Origin: CAVTYH01 sp963738835
GTDB lineage: Bacteria; Planctomycetota; Planctomycetia; Pirellulales; JADZDJ01
Length of the DNA stretch: 64,000 nucleotides
NCBI GenBank assembly: GCA_963738835.1
Contig: CAVTYH010000001.1
Coordinates: forward strand, 1,617,263 to 1,681,262
Direction of reading: 5' to 3'
Numbering within the stretch: position 1 is the first letter of the stretch; every line of letters begins with the position of its first letter. The position numbers and the translations under genes were made by a program. The notes beneath the pieces were generated by a model that worked only from the letters and a program-made list of their open reading frames with translations, was not told the origin of the DNA and ran no database searches. Shown one piece after another: positions 1 to 8,505 of this stretch.

Positions 1-21
1 ACAGCGGCCCCGACAGCCCTC

Positions 22-67
22 CAGCCCAGGGGTTGCGGGCGCCATCGCCGCGATGGTCTCTGAGCTT
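22..67. repeat. palindromic repeat, copy 1 of a two-copy family
   Basis: The core 'ggggttgcgggc' followed by 'atcgccgcgatggt' is flanked by inverted arms of the type agccc(a/t)gg / ctgagctt. A closely similar copy with better arms (caagccctggg / ccctgggcttg) lies at 45742-45789. The function is unknown; it has the size and shape of a REP-like hairpin. Confidence 0.6.
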
Positions 68-228
68 GCCGCGGAGCACTCGTCAAGCCAGGGAGGCGAT
101 GTGGCCCAGCGAATGCTTCGTTTTCCTCGAGAAAATCGGGGATTGCACGGGGAATGTCGCGGTTCGCCGCGCCGCCGGACCACCAATTTCCGCGTTTTTC
201 CAGCGGAATTCGCACTCCAGGAAGAGAC

Positions 229-310
229 GTGCGAAGAAAAAATAGAAATCGAGGGGGCAATGTTCGCGCGAAAACATCGAGAAAACCAGTGTTTTGCACC
301 CTCGCATTGC
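229..310 (+). repeat. dispersed repeat, copy R1
   Basis: A stretch containing 'gggggcaatgttcgcgcga' and 'gaaaaccagtgttttgca' recurs in reverse orientation at 56823-56918 and, more diverged, at 57045-57125. The match runs over about 80 bases and is not coding. In both places a promoter-like TTGACA site lies a few hundred bases away and points toward the repeat. Confidence 0.65.
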
Positions 311-546
311 TCCCTCAAGGGTACTTCAACCGTGGTGGTTGCTCGTTGCATCTGACGAAAACCTCGTAAATTCTCGATCAAAACTCGTGTCGCGCCGTGC
401 GGTGCCAAAGTACCCATACGGCGACTCGGCAAAATTCGCCCGAAAAATGGGGGACTGCATGCGAAGCGCAATCACTGCCGGGCGCATACCGGTTGGAGAG
501 TACAGCCTGCAAGACGCGTCCGCCGCCCAGTGCGACAGGGCCTGAC

Positions 547-574
547 ATTGTATCAAATAATGTACAAATGTCAA
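547..574 (-). promoter_or_regulatory. promoter-like site reading leftward
   Basis: On the minus strand there is a perfect TTGACA (569-574), a 16-base spacer and TACAAT (547-552). It reads away from the gene that ends at 670 and toward repeat R1, and no coding region follows, so any transcript would be non-coding within the window. No RNA evidence is available. Confidence 0.4.
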
Positions 575-669
575 GTACTTTTCAGGCCACTGGAAAGCTC
601 CTTACCAGCTCAGCATTGCATCCGGTTCAACCGATTTGGCTGTCGATGACTCTCAGTCATCGTTCGCTC

Positions 670-1379
670 TTAACCAAACCAATCGACGGGAGCAAATTGA
701 TTTAGCAGGTCAAGGCATGGGGGTATAAACAGCACGACGAGCCCGACATTGTGCATCCAGCCTCGCGTTTTATGTCGCCACGTGTCAACTGAGATAGCCA
801 CTATGCCCACGGCAATCCACAAAATCGGCCGTGCAGTCCTAATCCATTGATTCAAAAACAATGGCGCGTTTCCAAACCTGTTCGGGTAAAGGTACATCGT
901 CGTCGGCACAATCGGGGCGAGTACGACGAATGCTAAAACAGCAAACAATGCTTTCCAATGTCTTTGTTCTTTTACGAAGTATAGAGCTATTAAAAACGGC
1001 AACCCGCAAACTAAAGAGATGCCGATCAAATTCCAATCAATTGCTAGGTGTGGAGCAAATCTTCGAACTGCGAAATCCACAAGTAGCCATTTATCCGATA
1101 AAGCGCCAAAGAAACTAAAATCCATTCGCCTGGCTGCGATGGAAATGTCAGACGACGCCAATGGCGCGAGGCCATGATTAACAGGCTCTCGAATGCCGCG
1201 CCATAGGCCATTGCGTCGGGCAAGTCGCCCACAAAGAACCACAGATTAAGCTGCGGTTGGCCGTGTTCATACTGCCGATTCAAGACCAAGACAATTGCTG
1301 TGCAAGCGGTCCAACCCAGGAGGTGAATGACTGACAATCGCGGTTCATGGGCTGTGGAAGAATTCATTTGAATTGTCAC
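670..1379 (-). CDS. hypothetical multi-pass membrane protein, frameshifted
   Basis: Two overlapping minus-strand frames (1044-1379 and 670-1242) read as one protein of about 235 residues broken near 1075: the first ends '...YLWISQFEDLLHT' while the second continues the hydrophobic pattern from '...VDFAVRRFAPHL'. About six hydrophobic segments can be seen, including 'LSVIHLLGWTACTAIVLVLN' near the start and 'GLVVLFIPPCLDLL' near the end. No family is recognised. It lies just upstream of another membrane gene on the same strand. The break is probably a sequencing error, but a real pseudogene cannot be excluded. Confidence 0.5.
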
Positions 1380-1400
1380 CAGAGGGATGCACGGCGTCGT

Positions 1401-2627
1401 TTATTCACCGCCGCTAGCGTCCATGGTGCGCAGCGCGTAGCTGAAGGCCCCCAGCAGCTCGCCGCGCTGGGCGGTGTGGCAGTTGAGGCATTGAGTGACG
1501 GTGCGCAGCGAGCCGAGCATGCGGTAGGCGGGGCCTTCGTGGGCGATGACCAAGTCTTCGTCGGTCCGCAGTTGCTCCAAGGATGTCGTTTCAAACTTAT
1601 CAAGCGAGCGCGTCGGGACCGTGTCGCCGGAAAGCTGATCCATCCGCGGCAGATGGTCCAGCACATACACCCGCGGCTCGTCGAATTTGAGCAAACTCAC
1701 GAGTTCCAAACGCTCGATGGTCCACGCGTGCGGGTCTTCCAAACTCGCGAGCGGCGGATAGTGTAATGCGTGGGGGACAAAACCGGCGACTTGCAGTTTA
1801 TCATCTGGCATCGCACCGAATGTGTCAGCATCTAAAAAGTCGTCGTGACTGACGGTGTATAAATGATCGATGGCATCGGACCTCGCCGATCGCCAGAACG
1901 CTTTCCAGTCGCCACGGTTCCAGTCAAAGTTGTGCACTTCAGTTTCGTTAATTTGGATGTTGCGCAAATCAGGACGCACAATTGACTCGAACCGGGGTGG
2001 CATCATACGTCCGACGCCAAAGCCGAAGGACCTAACAAAGCCTTCATACGCGTGATCGTGAATTCGTTTTAGTTGATAATCTCGCAAGGACCAACTTGAT
2101 TCCGACTCAAAGTCGTCAAGCCGCTTTAGCACACTAAATTTGAGGGCCACGTTTGAGATGGAAGTCGATGGTGGAATTCGGGGCTCGTAGGCCAGTCGCT
2201 CTCGCACTGAAACGAGTGGAAAGTTTTGCCGCGCCTTCATCAAGCTTTGCGTTTCAAGGAGACCAATAAGCATGCCCACAGCCAAGCCGCCGAGCATGCT
2301 TAACATGACTGCCTGAGCGATGGTTCGAGCACTCGGTGGCGGCCGCCGCGCCATGTAAACGCCGGCCGCAATCAGCATCACCGCGTTCAGCGCGAGGGCG
2401 AAGGAAACAAACAGTAACGAAAGGATTAAAACTGGGACAGATGCCAATAATCCGCGGCTGCGGCGTTTTGGGTTGCTCACCAATCGACTGAATATCAGTG
2501 ACATCACTCCAGAAACGATCACCGCAAACCAAAACACTCCGTTGTCAAAGCCAACAAATGTGGCACATGTCAGTACCACCGCGCAAAAAGCGACGATCGC
2601 TAGCAGGTCCTTGAGAGAGATTCGCAT
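1401..2627 (-). CDS. membrane protein with a C-terminal c-type heme motif
   Basis: The 408-residue protein opens with 'MRISLKDLLAIVAFCAVVL', the planctomycete-type membrane start, followed by about five hydrophobic segments within the first 125 residues. The rest is a soluble domain ending with 'CLNCH', a CxxCH covalent heme-attachment site, about 25 residues from the C-terminus. This resembles heme-binding domains that follow a membrane anchor, so the domain is probably periplasmic. The redox partner and role are unknown. The frame is intact and starts with a clear Met-Arg signal-anchor. Confidence 0.7.
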   Translation of the reverse strand: MRISLKDLLAIVAFCAVVLTCATFVGFDNGVFWFAVIVSGVMSLIFSRLVSNPKRRSRGLLASVPVLILSLLFVSFALALNAVMLIAAGVYMARRPPPSARTIAQAVMLSMLGGLAVGMLIGLLETQSLMKARQNFPLVSVRERLAYEPRIPPSTSISNVALKFSVLKRLDDFESESSWSLRDYQLKRIHDHAYEGFVRSFGFGVGRMMPPRFESIVRPDLRNIQINETEVHNFDWNRGDWKAFWRSARSDAIDHLYTVSHDDFLDADTFGAMPDDKLQVAGFVPHALHYPPLASLEDPHAWTIERLELVSLLKFDEPRVYVLDHLPRMDQLSGDTVPTRSLDKFETTSLEQLRTDEDLVIAHEGPAYRMLGSLRTVTQCLNCHTAQRGELLGAFSYALRTMDASGGE

Positions 2628-2731
2628 CGGACAGCCCCCTGCGGTTTGAACGAGCGCCAGAAGAGGATTTCAATTTTACCAGATTCGCCGTGGGCAAGTC
2701 GAACTCGCAACTGGATTCGATTTCCGCCCGC

Positions 2732-2822
2732 CGTGTAGCGGCCGTGCTCGGCCCGGCGTTTTGGCGGAGTAGACGACTTCATCTTACAAAAAAGCGCGGG
2801 GCCGAGCCTGCGCCGCTACACG
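2732..2822 (+). repeat. REP pair (BIME-like), copy A
   Basis: A 91-base inverted repeat with perfect 11-base ends (cgtgtagcggc / gccgctacacg). Each end carries the GTAG tetranucleotide next to a smaller imperfect palindrome (ggccg-tgct-cggcc on the left). The loop includes 'cgacttcatcttac', shared with copies B (3380) and C (4176). This is the classical layout of two REP units in opposite orientation. Confidence 0.75.
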
Positions 2823-2839
2823 GGTTAAATAAGTGCGAT

Positions 2840-3319
2840 TTAACCGCGGCGGCGTTGGGCGAAAAGATCGATGGCAAAGCCGATGGCCACGCCCAGCAAA
2901 ATGCTGCCGATGAAGCCCAGCGGGGCGAATGGCCGGGTCTGTGGATCGGTTAGTATGGCCGCGGTGGCGCCGATTCCGACCAGCGACCCGAAAACCGTGC
3001 CGACAATCAGCCACGGGATTTTGAATTTCAACCGCCACGGGCCTGCGTATTTGTGAAACTCGCAAACCACGCCGTCGGCTTGGGCCTGCGCAATGCGCTC
3101 GAGCGCCTCCGGGCTGTAACCGAGTTCGGCAAGGTCCACGGCTTCGACAATTTCCAGCCGGATGATGCGCCAGTGCTGTTTGAAGATGGCAGCCGCGGCA
3201 ATTTTTTCGGCCTCGGTCTGCGAATCGCAATTCACCCAGCAATACGCCTGGGCTTTGCCAATCGTTTCGGCTTCGGGACTATCGGCCGCCGGTCGGGCTT
3301 TATACGACAGAAAAAACAT
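2840..3319 (-). CDS. hypothetical protein with two C-terminal membrane segments
   Basis: The protein has 159 residues. The first ~95 are soluble and mixed alpha/beta ('AYCWVNCDSQTEAEKIA...'). They are followed by two membrane segments ('WLIVGTVFGSLVGIGATAAIL' region and 'GFIGSILLGVAIGFAIDLF') and a short basic tail. The soluble part has the size and pattern of a small ferredoxin-like fold, but I do not recognise the family. The gene is squeezed between REP copies A and B, with copy A starting 18 bases after its stop codon. Confidence 0.6.
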   Translation of the reverse strand: MFFLSYKARPAADSPEAETIGKAQAYCWVNCDSQTEAEKIAAAAIFKQHWRIIRLEIVEAVDLAELGYSPEALERIAQAQADGVVCEFHKYAGPWRLKFKIPWLIVGTVFGSLVGIGATAAILTDPQTRPFAPLGFIGSILLGVAIGFAIDLFAQRRRG

Positions 3320-3379
3320 TGGCGTTATTTATGAAGTGCAAATAGCAGCGATCCGTATCGTCAGCATGCCATTTTTACT

Positions 3380-3469
3380 GTGTAGCGGCCGGGCTCGGCC
3401 CTGCGTTTTTGGCAGAGTGGACGACTTCATCTTACAAAAAAGCGCGGGGCCGAGCCCGCGCCGCTACAC
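3380..3469 (+). repeat. REP pair (BIME-like), copy B
   Basis: Ends gtgtagcggc / gccgctacac are perfectly complementary. The stem continues as cgggctcggccc / ggggccgagcccg and then gcgttttt / aaaaaagc, leaving a ~25-base loop. GTAG is at 3382-3385. It lies immediately downstream of the RAYT gene and in the same orientation as copies A and C. Confidence 0.78.
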
Positions 3470-3524
3470 GGTTAACAATACACCGCGGAAGAGCGCGAAT
3501 GTGGCTCGGAGTAATTCATGCAGG

Positions 3525-4118
3525 TTAGTGGGTGAACGGCAGCACAAAGTCCCAGCGTTGTGGTGGTTTCCCTTCTTTTAGAGGATTCTCTTCGACGTAG
3601 CGGATGGCACGCAGAATTTCAGCTTCGGTTTCCAAAAACACGGGCCAGCTTTTGCGGGCCCATGGCGATGGTCTTGTGCCGTCGCATGCCCGAAACTTCG
3701 CCAATGGATGCACGCCATCGGCCAGCAGTCTTTGCGTGGCGCGACCTTTGAAATGACCGACCACGCGCTCAGCTTTGAATGGATGCCTGGCAAACACGAC
3801 GTGAGTATGCTTCGGCAAAATGCAGCACGCATAAACCACGTAGCCCGATTCGGCGATGGCCTGGTGGAAGCCGTCACCAATGGAGCGTGCCTGTCGACCG
3901 GTAAAAACGACTTCGGGATAACGCAGCGCACGCTTCGCTAAGAGTCGGACCTGTCGATCGTGAAGACGGGTGGCAAGCGAGCGGCGCGTCGTCACTTTGG
4001 TGGCCCGACCGTGGCGCAAAACCTCAAAGACGCGGACGTAATCGGACCAAGAACCGCGCGGATCATTTGGCAGCCAAAAACCATAGGCCGTGATGATGGC
4101 GTGATAAGCGCGAATCAT
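3525..4118 (-). CDS. REP-associated tyrosine transposase (RAYT, TnpA-REP)
   Basis: The 197-residue protein is the usual size for RAYT single-strand transposases related to IS200/IS605 TnpA. The N-terminus has 'GFWLPNDPRGSWSDYV', a hallmark stretch of this family. The HUH-type motif reads 'HTH' (residues 104-106, in 'ILPKHTHVVF'), and the probable catalytic tyrosine is Y174 in 'RYVEENP'. These enzymes nick DNA at GTAG-marked REP hairpins and are usually chromosomal, single-copy genes. Here the gene is flanked on both sides by GTAG-bearing inverted repeats (copy B downstream, copy C upstream), as expected for its substrate. The threonine inside HUH is slightly unusual. Confidence 0.85.
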   Translation of the reverse strand: MIRAYHAIITAYGFWLPNDPRGSWSDYVRVFEVLRHGRATKVTTRRSLATRLHDRQVRLLAKRALRYPEVVFTGRQARSIGDGFHQAIAESGYVVYACCILPKHTHVVFARHPFKAERVVGHFKGRATQRLLADGVHPLAKFRACDGTRPSPWARKSWPVFLETEAEILRAIRYVEENPLKEGKPPQRWDFVLPFTH

Positions 4119-4175
4119 GTGAGAAAAAGTTTAACGTGTTCAAAATCATGCAAAACGACGTTTACATCTTCTACC

Positions 4176-4265
4176 GTGTAGCGGCCGGGCCGTGCCCGGC
4201 GCTTTTACCGGAGTGGACAACTTCATCTTACAAAAAAGCGAGGGGCGGAGCCCACGCCGCTGCAC
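4176..4265 (+). repeat. REP pair (BIME-like), copy C
   Basis: Same family as copies A and B but more diverged: ends gtgtagcggc / gccgctgcac, loop 'ttcatcttacaaaaaagcg' retained, inner arms gccgggccgtgcccggc / ggggcggagccc. It lies about 60 bases upstream of the RAYT start, so the RAYT gene sits between copies B and C. Confidence 0.75.
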
Positions 4266-4303
4266 GGTTGAATCCTAGCAATGGTTAATTGTGGCGTTAC
4301 GGT

Positions 4304-5842
4304 TTAATCGGTATTGAACGGCGCGGCAGGCAAGCCCGCGGCGTTGAAGAGGTTGCATCCTTCTGGATAATTCGACCAGGCGTAGCGGACCGCGGTTGGA
4401 TTGGTGACATCGGGGCTGCTGACGACGACGGTGTCGCCATCGACTTTCGCTTCGGCGGCGACGAATTTGCCGTCGGCGCCGGCAATTTCAAAAGTCTTGA
4501 GCGGTCCGTCTTTCGCCAAGATTCCGCCGCCCCAGTGTGAAAATTTCAGGCGGATCGTGTTGCCATCGATGGCCATCGATTGATAAGTCGGGCCAGACGA
4601 TTCAATGTTGTGGCCATAGTCTTTTGCCAACGCGATGTGCGCCAATCGGTTGCCGACATCTTGCTTGTTCTTGGGATGCACGTTTTTCTCATCGCCGATG
4701 TCGATGGTTACGGCCATCGCGGTCTTGGGAAGTTTCAGCGCTTCAGCCTGCCAAGCGCGCACCTGCGGGCTGTTGCTGGCGTTGGCCAGAGCGGCTAGCT
4801 GGCAAAAATAAAAAGGCAATTCGCGGCCCCACAATTTTCGCCAATCGGTGATCAGAGTTTCGTTGAACCGCGGAAATAATTCCTTCGGCGGCGTGATCGA
4901 TTCCCCCTGATACCACAGCACGCCGCGAATGGCATATGGCACCACCGGGGCAATCATGCCGTTGTACATAACCGTGGAATTGTGCTGATCTTGCACCGGG
5001 TCGGCCGGTCCGGGACGCCGCGGCGGACGTTGCCCGGCGGCACGGGCCTTCGCGGCGGCGTCCTCCCGCTGTTTCAACTGATCGGCGTTGGGCGGGTGGT
5101 AGCTTTTCACGGCTTCGTCGAACCTGTCGAGCACCGGCTTGAGTTGCGGATCAGCGGCAATGGCTTCGCGGCGAATCCACGATTGGGCCGTGCTAGCGCC
5201 GAACGTGAGCGTCACAATGCCGACGGGCACTTTCAGCTCCTTTTGCAGATCGCGGGCGAAGAAGTAGCCGATGGCACAAAACTCGCGCACATTTTCCGGA
5301 TTGCAAATCTTCCATGTGCCGGCGACCGATTCTTGCGGCTCGTACGCTTTCGACCATTGGCCGGTGAACATGCGGATGGTCGGATAATTGGCGGCGGCCA
5401 CTTCTTCGGCTTCGTTGTTCACGCCAGCGAAGTAATACTTGGGAGTTTTCGCGACGGTGAAATCCATGTTCGATTGGCCCGAGCAGAGCCAGACCTCGCC
5501 GACCAGCACGTCGTTAAGTTCCAGTTTGTCGTTGCCGGCGGTCGAGGCTTGCAGCGTGCGACCTTCGGCGCTGGTGCTGAGCGGATCGAGCGTGACTTGC
5601 CACTTGCCATCCGCGCCGGCGGTTGTGGTTTTCGTTTGATTGGCGAAAGTAACGGTAACCTTCGCACCGGCATCGGCCTTGCCCCAAACCGGCACCGGCA
5701 GATCGCGCTGCAGCACCATGTGGTCGGTGAAAGGGCTGCCAAGCTTGAGTTCTGCGGCCGAGATTTGGGCGGCAGCGGCAATCAGCGCTGTAGCCGCGAT
5801 CAGGCGCAGGCAATTGGTGGATCTTTTTGTGGCAAAAAACAT
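4304..5842 (-). CDS. exported sialate O-acetylesterase-like SGNH hydrolase
   Basis: The start chosen at 5842 gives a 512-residue protein beginning with a clear signal peptide (about 30 residues, cleaved after 'AQISAA'). A frame open further upstream adds 32 residues with no secretion signal. The SGNH nucleophile block reads 'LCSGQSNMDF' with Ser124, and the late Asp/His block reads 'DIGDEKNVHPKNK'. An N-terminal beta-sandwich ('HMVLQRDLPVPVWG') is typical of this family. It should remove O-acetyl groups from sialic acid or other sugars outside the cytoplasm. It is divergent from an alpha-galactosidase-like gene, suggesting joint use on a decorated glycan. Confidence 0.85.
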   Translation of the reverse strand: MFFATKRSTNCLRLIAATALIAAAAQISAAELKLGSPFTDHMVLQRDLPVPVWGKADAGAKVTVTFANQTKTTTAGADGKWQVTLDPLSTSAEGRTLQASTAGNDKLELNDVLVGEVWLCSGQSNMDFTVAKTPKYYFAGVNNEAEEVAAANYPTIRMFTGQWSKAYEPQESVAGTWKICNPENVREFCAIGYFFARDLQKELKVPVGIVTLTFGASTAQSWIRREAIAADPQLKPVLDRFDEAVKSYHPPNADQLKQREDAAAKARAAGQRPPRRPGPADPVQDQHNSTVMYNGMIAPVVPYAIRGVLWYQGESITPPKELFPRFNETLITDWRKLWGRELPFYFCQLAALANASNSPQVRAWQAEALKLPKTAMAVTIDIGDEKNVHPKNKQDVGNRLAHIALAKDYGHNIESSGPTYQSMAIDGNTIRLKFSHWGGGILAKDGPLKTFEIAGADGKFVAAEAKVDGDTVVVSSPDVTNPTAVRYAWSNYPEGCNLFNAAGLPAAPFNTD

Positions 5843-6088
5843 GTGCGTTGTCCTCGCCGGATGAATATTGTGGCTGAGGGCGATTATCCAATCGGTGCGC
5901 GACGGTTGCAATCGCCAGCAATATCGAGTGACTGGCATGTTGCTCGCTGGATGGGTAGGCTAGTGATACGCTTGATTTGAATCGGGCTTCAATCGGCGAC
6001 TCAGGGGGAAATCATGTCGATATTTAATTTTGGGATGCGCGCAATCAATGGCGTTATTCGTGCCCACACTTGTTTGGGCACGACGACG

Positions 6089-8314
6089 ATGGCGATAAAG
6101 TCGCTTTCGTCCGTGGTGCTGGCGATCGGATTGATGCTTTTCAGCGCGTCGGTTTGGGCGGCTGAAGAGCCAGCGATCCAGAATGATTTGCTGCGAGTGA
6201 CCGCCGACGGTGCCGGTAGTTTCAAAATCGAAGCGTTGCTGACCAAGAAAGTTGTCGCGACCGGGAAGTTGGAAGGGGCAAGTGGCCTGGTGATGCATCA
6301 AGATGTTAAAGATGCGACGTTCGGTGATGGCGAACGCTTGGCATGGCCTAGGGGAAGCATCACGCTTTTTTCCAAACTTCCCTTTGCTCTGATTCGGAGC
6401 ACGCTGCACAACGATGCCAGGGAGACGAAAACGATTAATCACGTGCCGCTGGTTTCGTTCGACGTGAACTTGGGGCAGCCAGCGGCGAAATTGAAAACGC
6501 TCGGCACCGGCGGGCTGCTTTCGCCTGACAAAAATCCTGGCAGCTATACATTTCTGGCGGTGGCGGAGCCGGAGAGCCGGAATGCCGTTGTGGCCGGTTG
6601 GCTCACGCAAGATCGCGCCTCGGGCGTTTTATTCTCCAATGTGAATGACGACAAGGTGACCGTTTCTGCCCGTAGCGATTATGGGCGTTTCCAGCTTGCA
6701 CCAGGTAAATCTGCGGAAACCGAAACGCTGGCGATCGGCTACTTCGACGACGGCCGGCTCGGCTTGGAAGCATACGCGGATACGGTCGCCAAATTTTACA
6801 ACATCAAACTACCGCCGCAGCCCTCGGGCTTTTGCACGTGGTATGCGGAGAAGCCGTACGGTGGTTCTTCGAACGAAAAGAATTTGAAGGTGCTGAACGA
6901 TTTTGTCGCCAAGAATCTGAAACCGTTCGGTTTTAATTTCGTGCAGATCGACGACGGCTGGCAGCTTGGCGAAAAGAAAAACGGCCCGAAGAAAAACTTC
7001 ACCAGCTTCAACCCCAGCGGCCCCTACAAAGACGGCATGAAGGCAGCGGCCGACAACATTAAATCGCACGGATTGCGGCCGGGCATTTGGTTCATGCCGT
7101 TTGCCGGCACACATGACGATCCCTGGTATGCCAACCACCAAGATTGGTTTGTGAAAGGCGAGGACGGCAAGCCGTTCGATCTGCCGTGGGGGGGCACGTG
7201 TCTCGACATGACCAATCCCGAGGTGCGCGATTATGTGCGCGAGGAAGTGGCACGAATCGGCAAGGAATGGGGTTATACCTATTTCAAACTCGACGGCCTG
7301 TACACCGGCATGGCGGCCGAGCCACGGTACGTGACTTCCAGTTACAAAGACGACAAATTCGGCAATGCCGTGTTTCACGATCTGCACAAAACCAACGTCG
7401 AAGCCTACCGCGACGGTTTGAAACTGGTGCGCGAATCCGCGGGGCCGGGTCTGTTCATCCTCGGTTGCAACACGGCCCAAAACATGCGCACGCTGGGCGC
7501 CTCGTTCGGCCTGATCGAAGCCATGCGCATTGGGCCCGACAACAAGGGCGATTGGAAAACGTGGTCCAGCCGCAGCCCGGTTTCCGGTTCAAGGTTTTAT
7601 TTCTTCAACGGCCGGGTGTGGTACAACGACCCCGATCCGAATTACGAACGCAGCAGCATCGATTTGGAAGATGCACGAACGATTGCTTCCTGGTCGGCCA
7701 TTTCCGGTCAGTTGAATTCCAACAGCGATTGGATTCCCAACCTGCCGGCGGAGCGGATCGAATTGTTGAAGCGCACCATGCAGGCCCACGGCAAAACGGC
7801 GCGGCCGGTTGATTTTTTCGAGCACGACCCGCCGCGAATTTGGGTGGTGACCGACGAAGCAATAAAGGATCGTCCGCGCCGCGATGTGGTGGCGCTGTTC
7901 AATTGGAGCGATCAGGAAGCGGAGATCGAAGTGCCGATTTCGAAGTTGGGCTTGCCGAAAGCGAAGGAATATGCGGCGTTCGATTATTGGGCGGACCAAC
8001 TAGTTCCAACCGTTCAAGAAAAGATCACCGCCAGGCTGCCGAAGCACGGCTGCCAGATTTTGGCTGTCCGACCGATGGAAGATCACCCATTTGTGATTAG
8101 CACGTCACGTCACGTGACTCAGGGAATGTTGGATATCGTCGAAGAAAAATGGGACGGGGCGGAGAGGACACTGTCGGGCAAGAGCAATTTGATCGGCGGT
8201 GATCCATATATTCTGTCGATTGTGATTCCTGGGCGTCCGCTCCAACGAATCACGCTGAACGCAACGAGCAGCAGCGTGCTCCCCTGGAGTATTTTGGCAG
8301 GCAGCTCGCAATGA
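6089..8314 (+). CDS. exported alpha-galactosidase-like glycoside hydrolase (clan GH-D, GH36/27-like)
   Basis: The start at 6089 gives 741 residues with a signal peptide ('MAIKSLSSVVLAIGLMLFS...VWA'). The frame also opens at 6014, but those 25 residues look like leader. A (beta/alpha)8 barrel is visible: 'FVQIDDGWQ' near residue 285, the probable nucleophile Asp in 'YFKLDGLY' near 400, and the probable acid/base Asp in 'MRIGPDN' near 483. An N-terminal beta-sandwich and a C-terminal beta domain flank the barrel. It probably removes alpha-linked galactose or a related sugar in the periplasm. The exact substrate cannot be told from sequence. Confidence 0.8.
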   Translation: MAIKSLSSVVLAIGLMLFSASVWAAEEPAIQNDLLRVTADGAGSFKIEALLTKKVVATGKLEGASGLVMHQDVKDATFGDGERLAWPRGSITLFSKLPFALIRSTLHNDARETKTINHVPLVSFDVNLGQPAAKLKTLGTGGLLSPDKNPGSYTFLAVAEPESRNAVVAGWLTQDRASGVLFSNVNDDKVTVSARSDYGRFQLAPGKSAETETLAIGYFDDGRLGLEAYADTVAKFYNIKLPPQPSGFCTWYAEKPYGGSSNEKNLKVLNDFVAKNLKPFGFNFVQIDDGWQLGEKKNGPKKNFTSFNPSGPYKDGMKAAADNIKSHGLRPGIWFMPFAGTHDDPWYANHQDWFVKGEDGKPFDLPWGGTCLDMTNPEVRDYVREEVARIGKEWGYTYFKLDGLYTGMAAEPRYVTSSYKDDKFGNAVFHDLHKTNVEAYRDGLKLVRESAGPGLFILGCNTAQNMRTLGASFGLIEAMRIGPDNKGDWKTWSSRSPVSGSRFYFFNGRVWYNDPDPNYERSSIDLEDARTIASWSAISGQLNSNSDWIPNLPAERIELLKRTMQAHGKTARPVDFFEHDPPRIWVVTDEAIKDRPRRDVVALFNWSDQEAEIEVPISKLGLPKAKEYAAFDYWADQLVPTVQEKITARLPKHGCQILAVRPMEDHPFVISTSRHVTQGMLDIVEEKWDGAERTLSGKSNLIGGDPYILSIVIPGRPLQRITLNATSSSVLPWSILAGSSQ

Positions 8315-8439
8315 ACCGTCCGGCGGGTCGGCCGGTCGAGAGTCGTCATCGAGTTGAGCGATTGAGAGTCGCAATCCGTTTTACCAAAACGAGTCCCGCC
8401 CCCTTCAATCGGTATTTTTTGCCAACCGGCTGGGCCGCG

Positions 8440-8468
8440 CTGTCAATTGTCGAAGTATCGGTTACAAT
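8440..8468 (+). promoter_or_regulatory. candidate promoter for the cytochrome/DUF1501 pair
   Basis: CTGTCA (8440-8445), a 17-base spacer and TACAAT (8463-8468) lie 37 bases upstream of the ATG at 8506. The -10 is good and the -35 moderate. It sits in the only gap before this gene pair. Confidence 0.35.
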
Positions 8469-8505
8469 AATGCCCTGCCAGTAAAGCCTACCTGGGGGGA
8501 ATCCG

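Larger units (their letters stand above)
1..669. other. non-coding, repeat-rich stretch
   Basis: No convincing gene is seen here. The open frames are short, overlap on both strands and resemble no family. The stretch holds a hairpin (22-67), a dispersed repeat also found near 57 kb (229-310), weaker echoes of that repeat around 121-150 and 430-460, and a promoter-like site on the minus strand (547-574). Confidence 0.6.

Noticed and set aside
3380..3469. Reading the REP pair as a plain transcription terminator of the neighbouring gene
   Set aside because: Three copies share arms and loop and carry GTAG, and all lie in the same orientation irrespective of the genes, which fits a repeat family better.
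4982..5980. 332-residue open frame on the plus strand
   Set aside because: Antisense to the sialate O-acetylesterase, which has a signal peptide and SGNH motifs.
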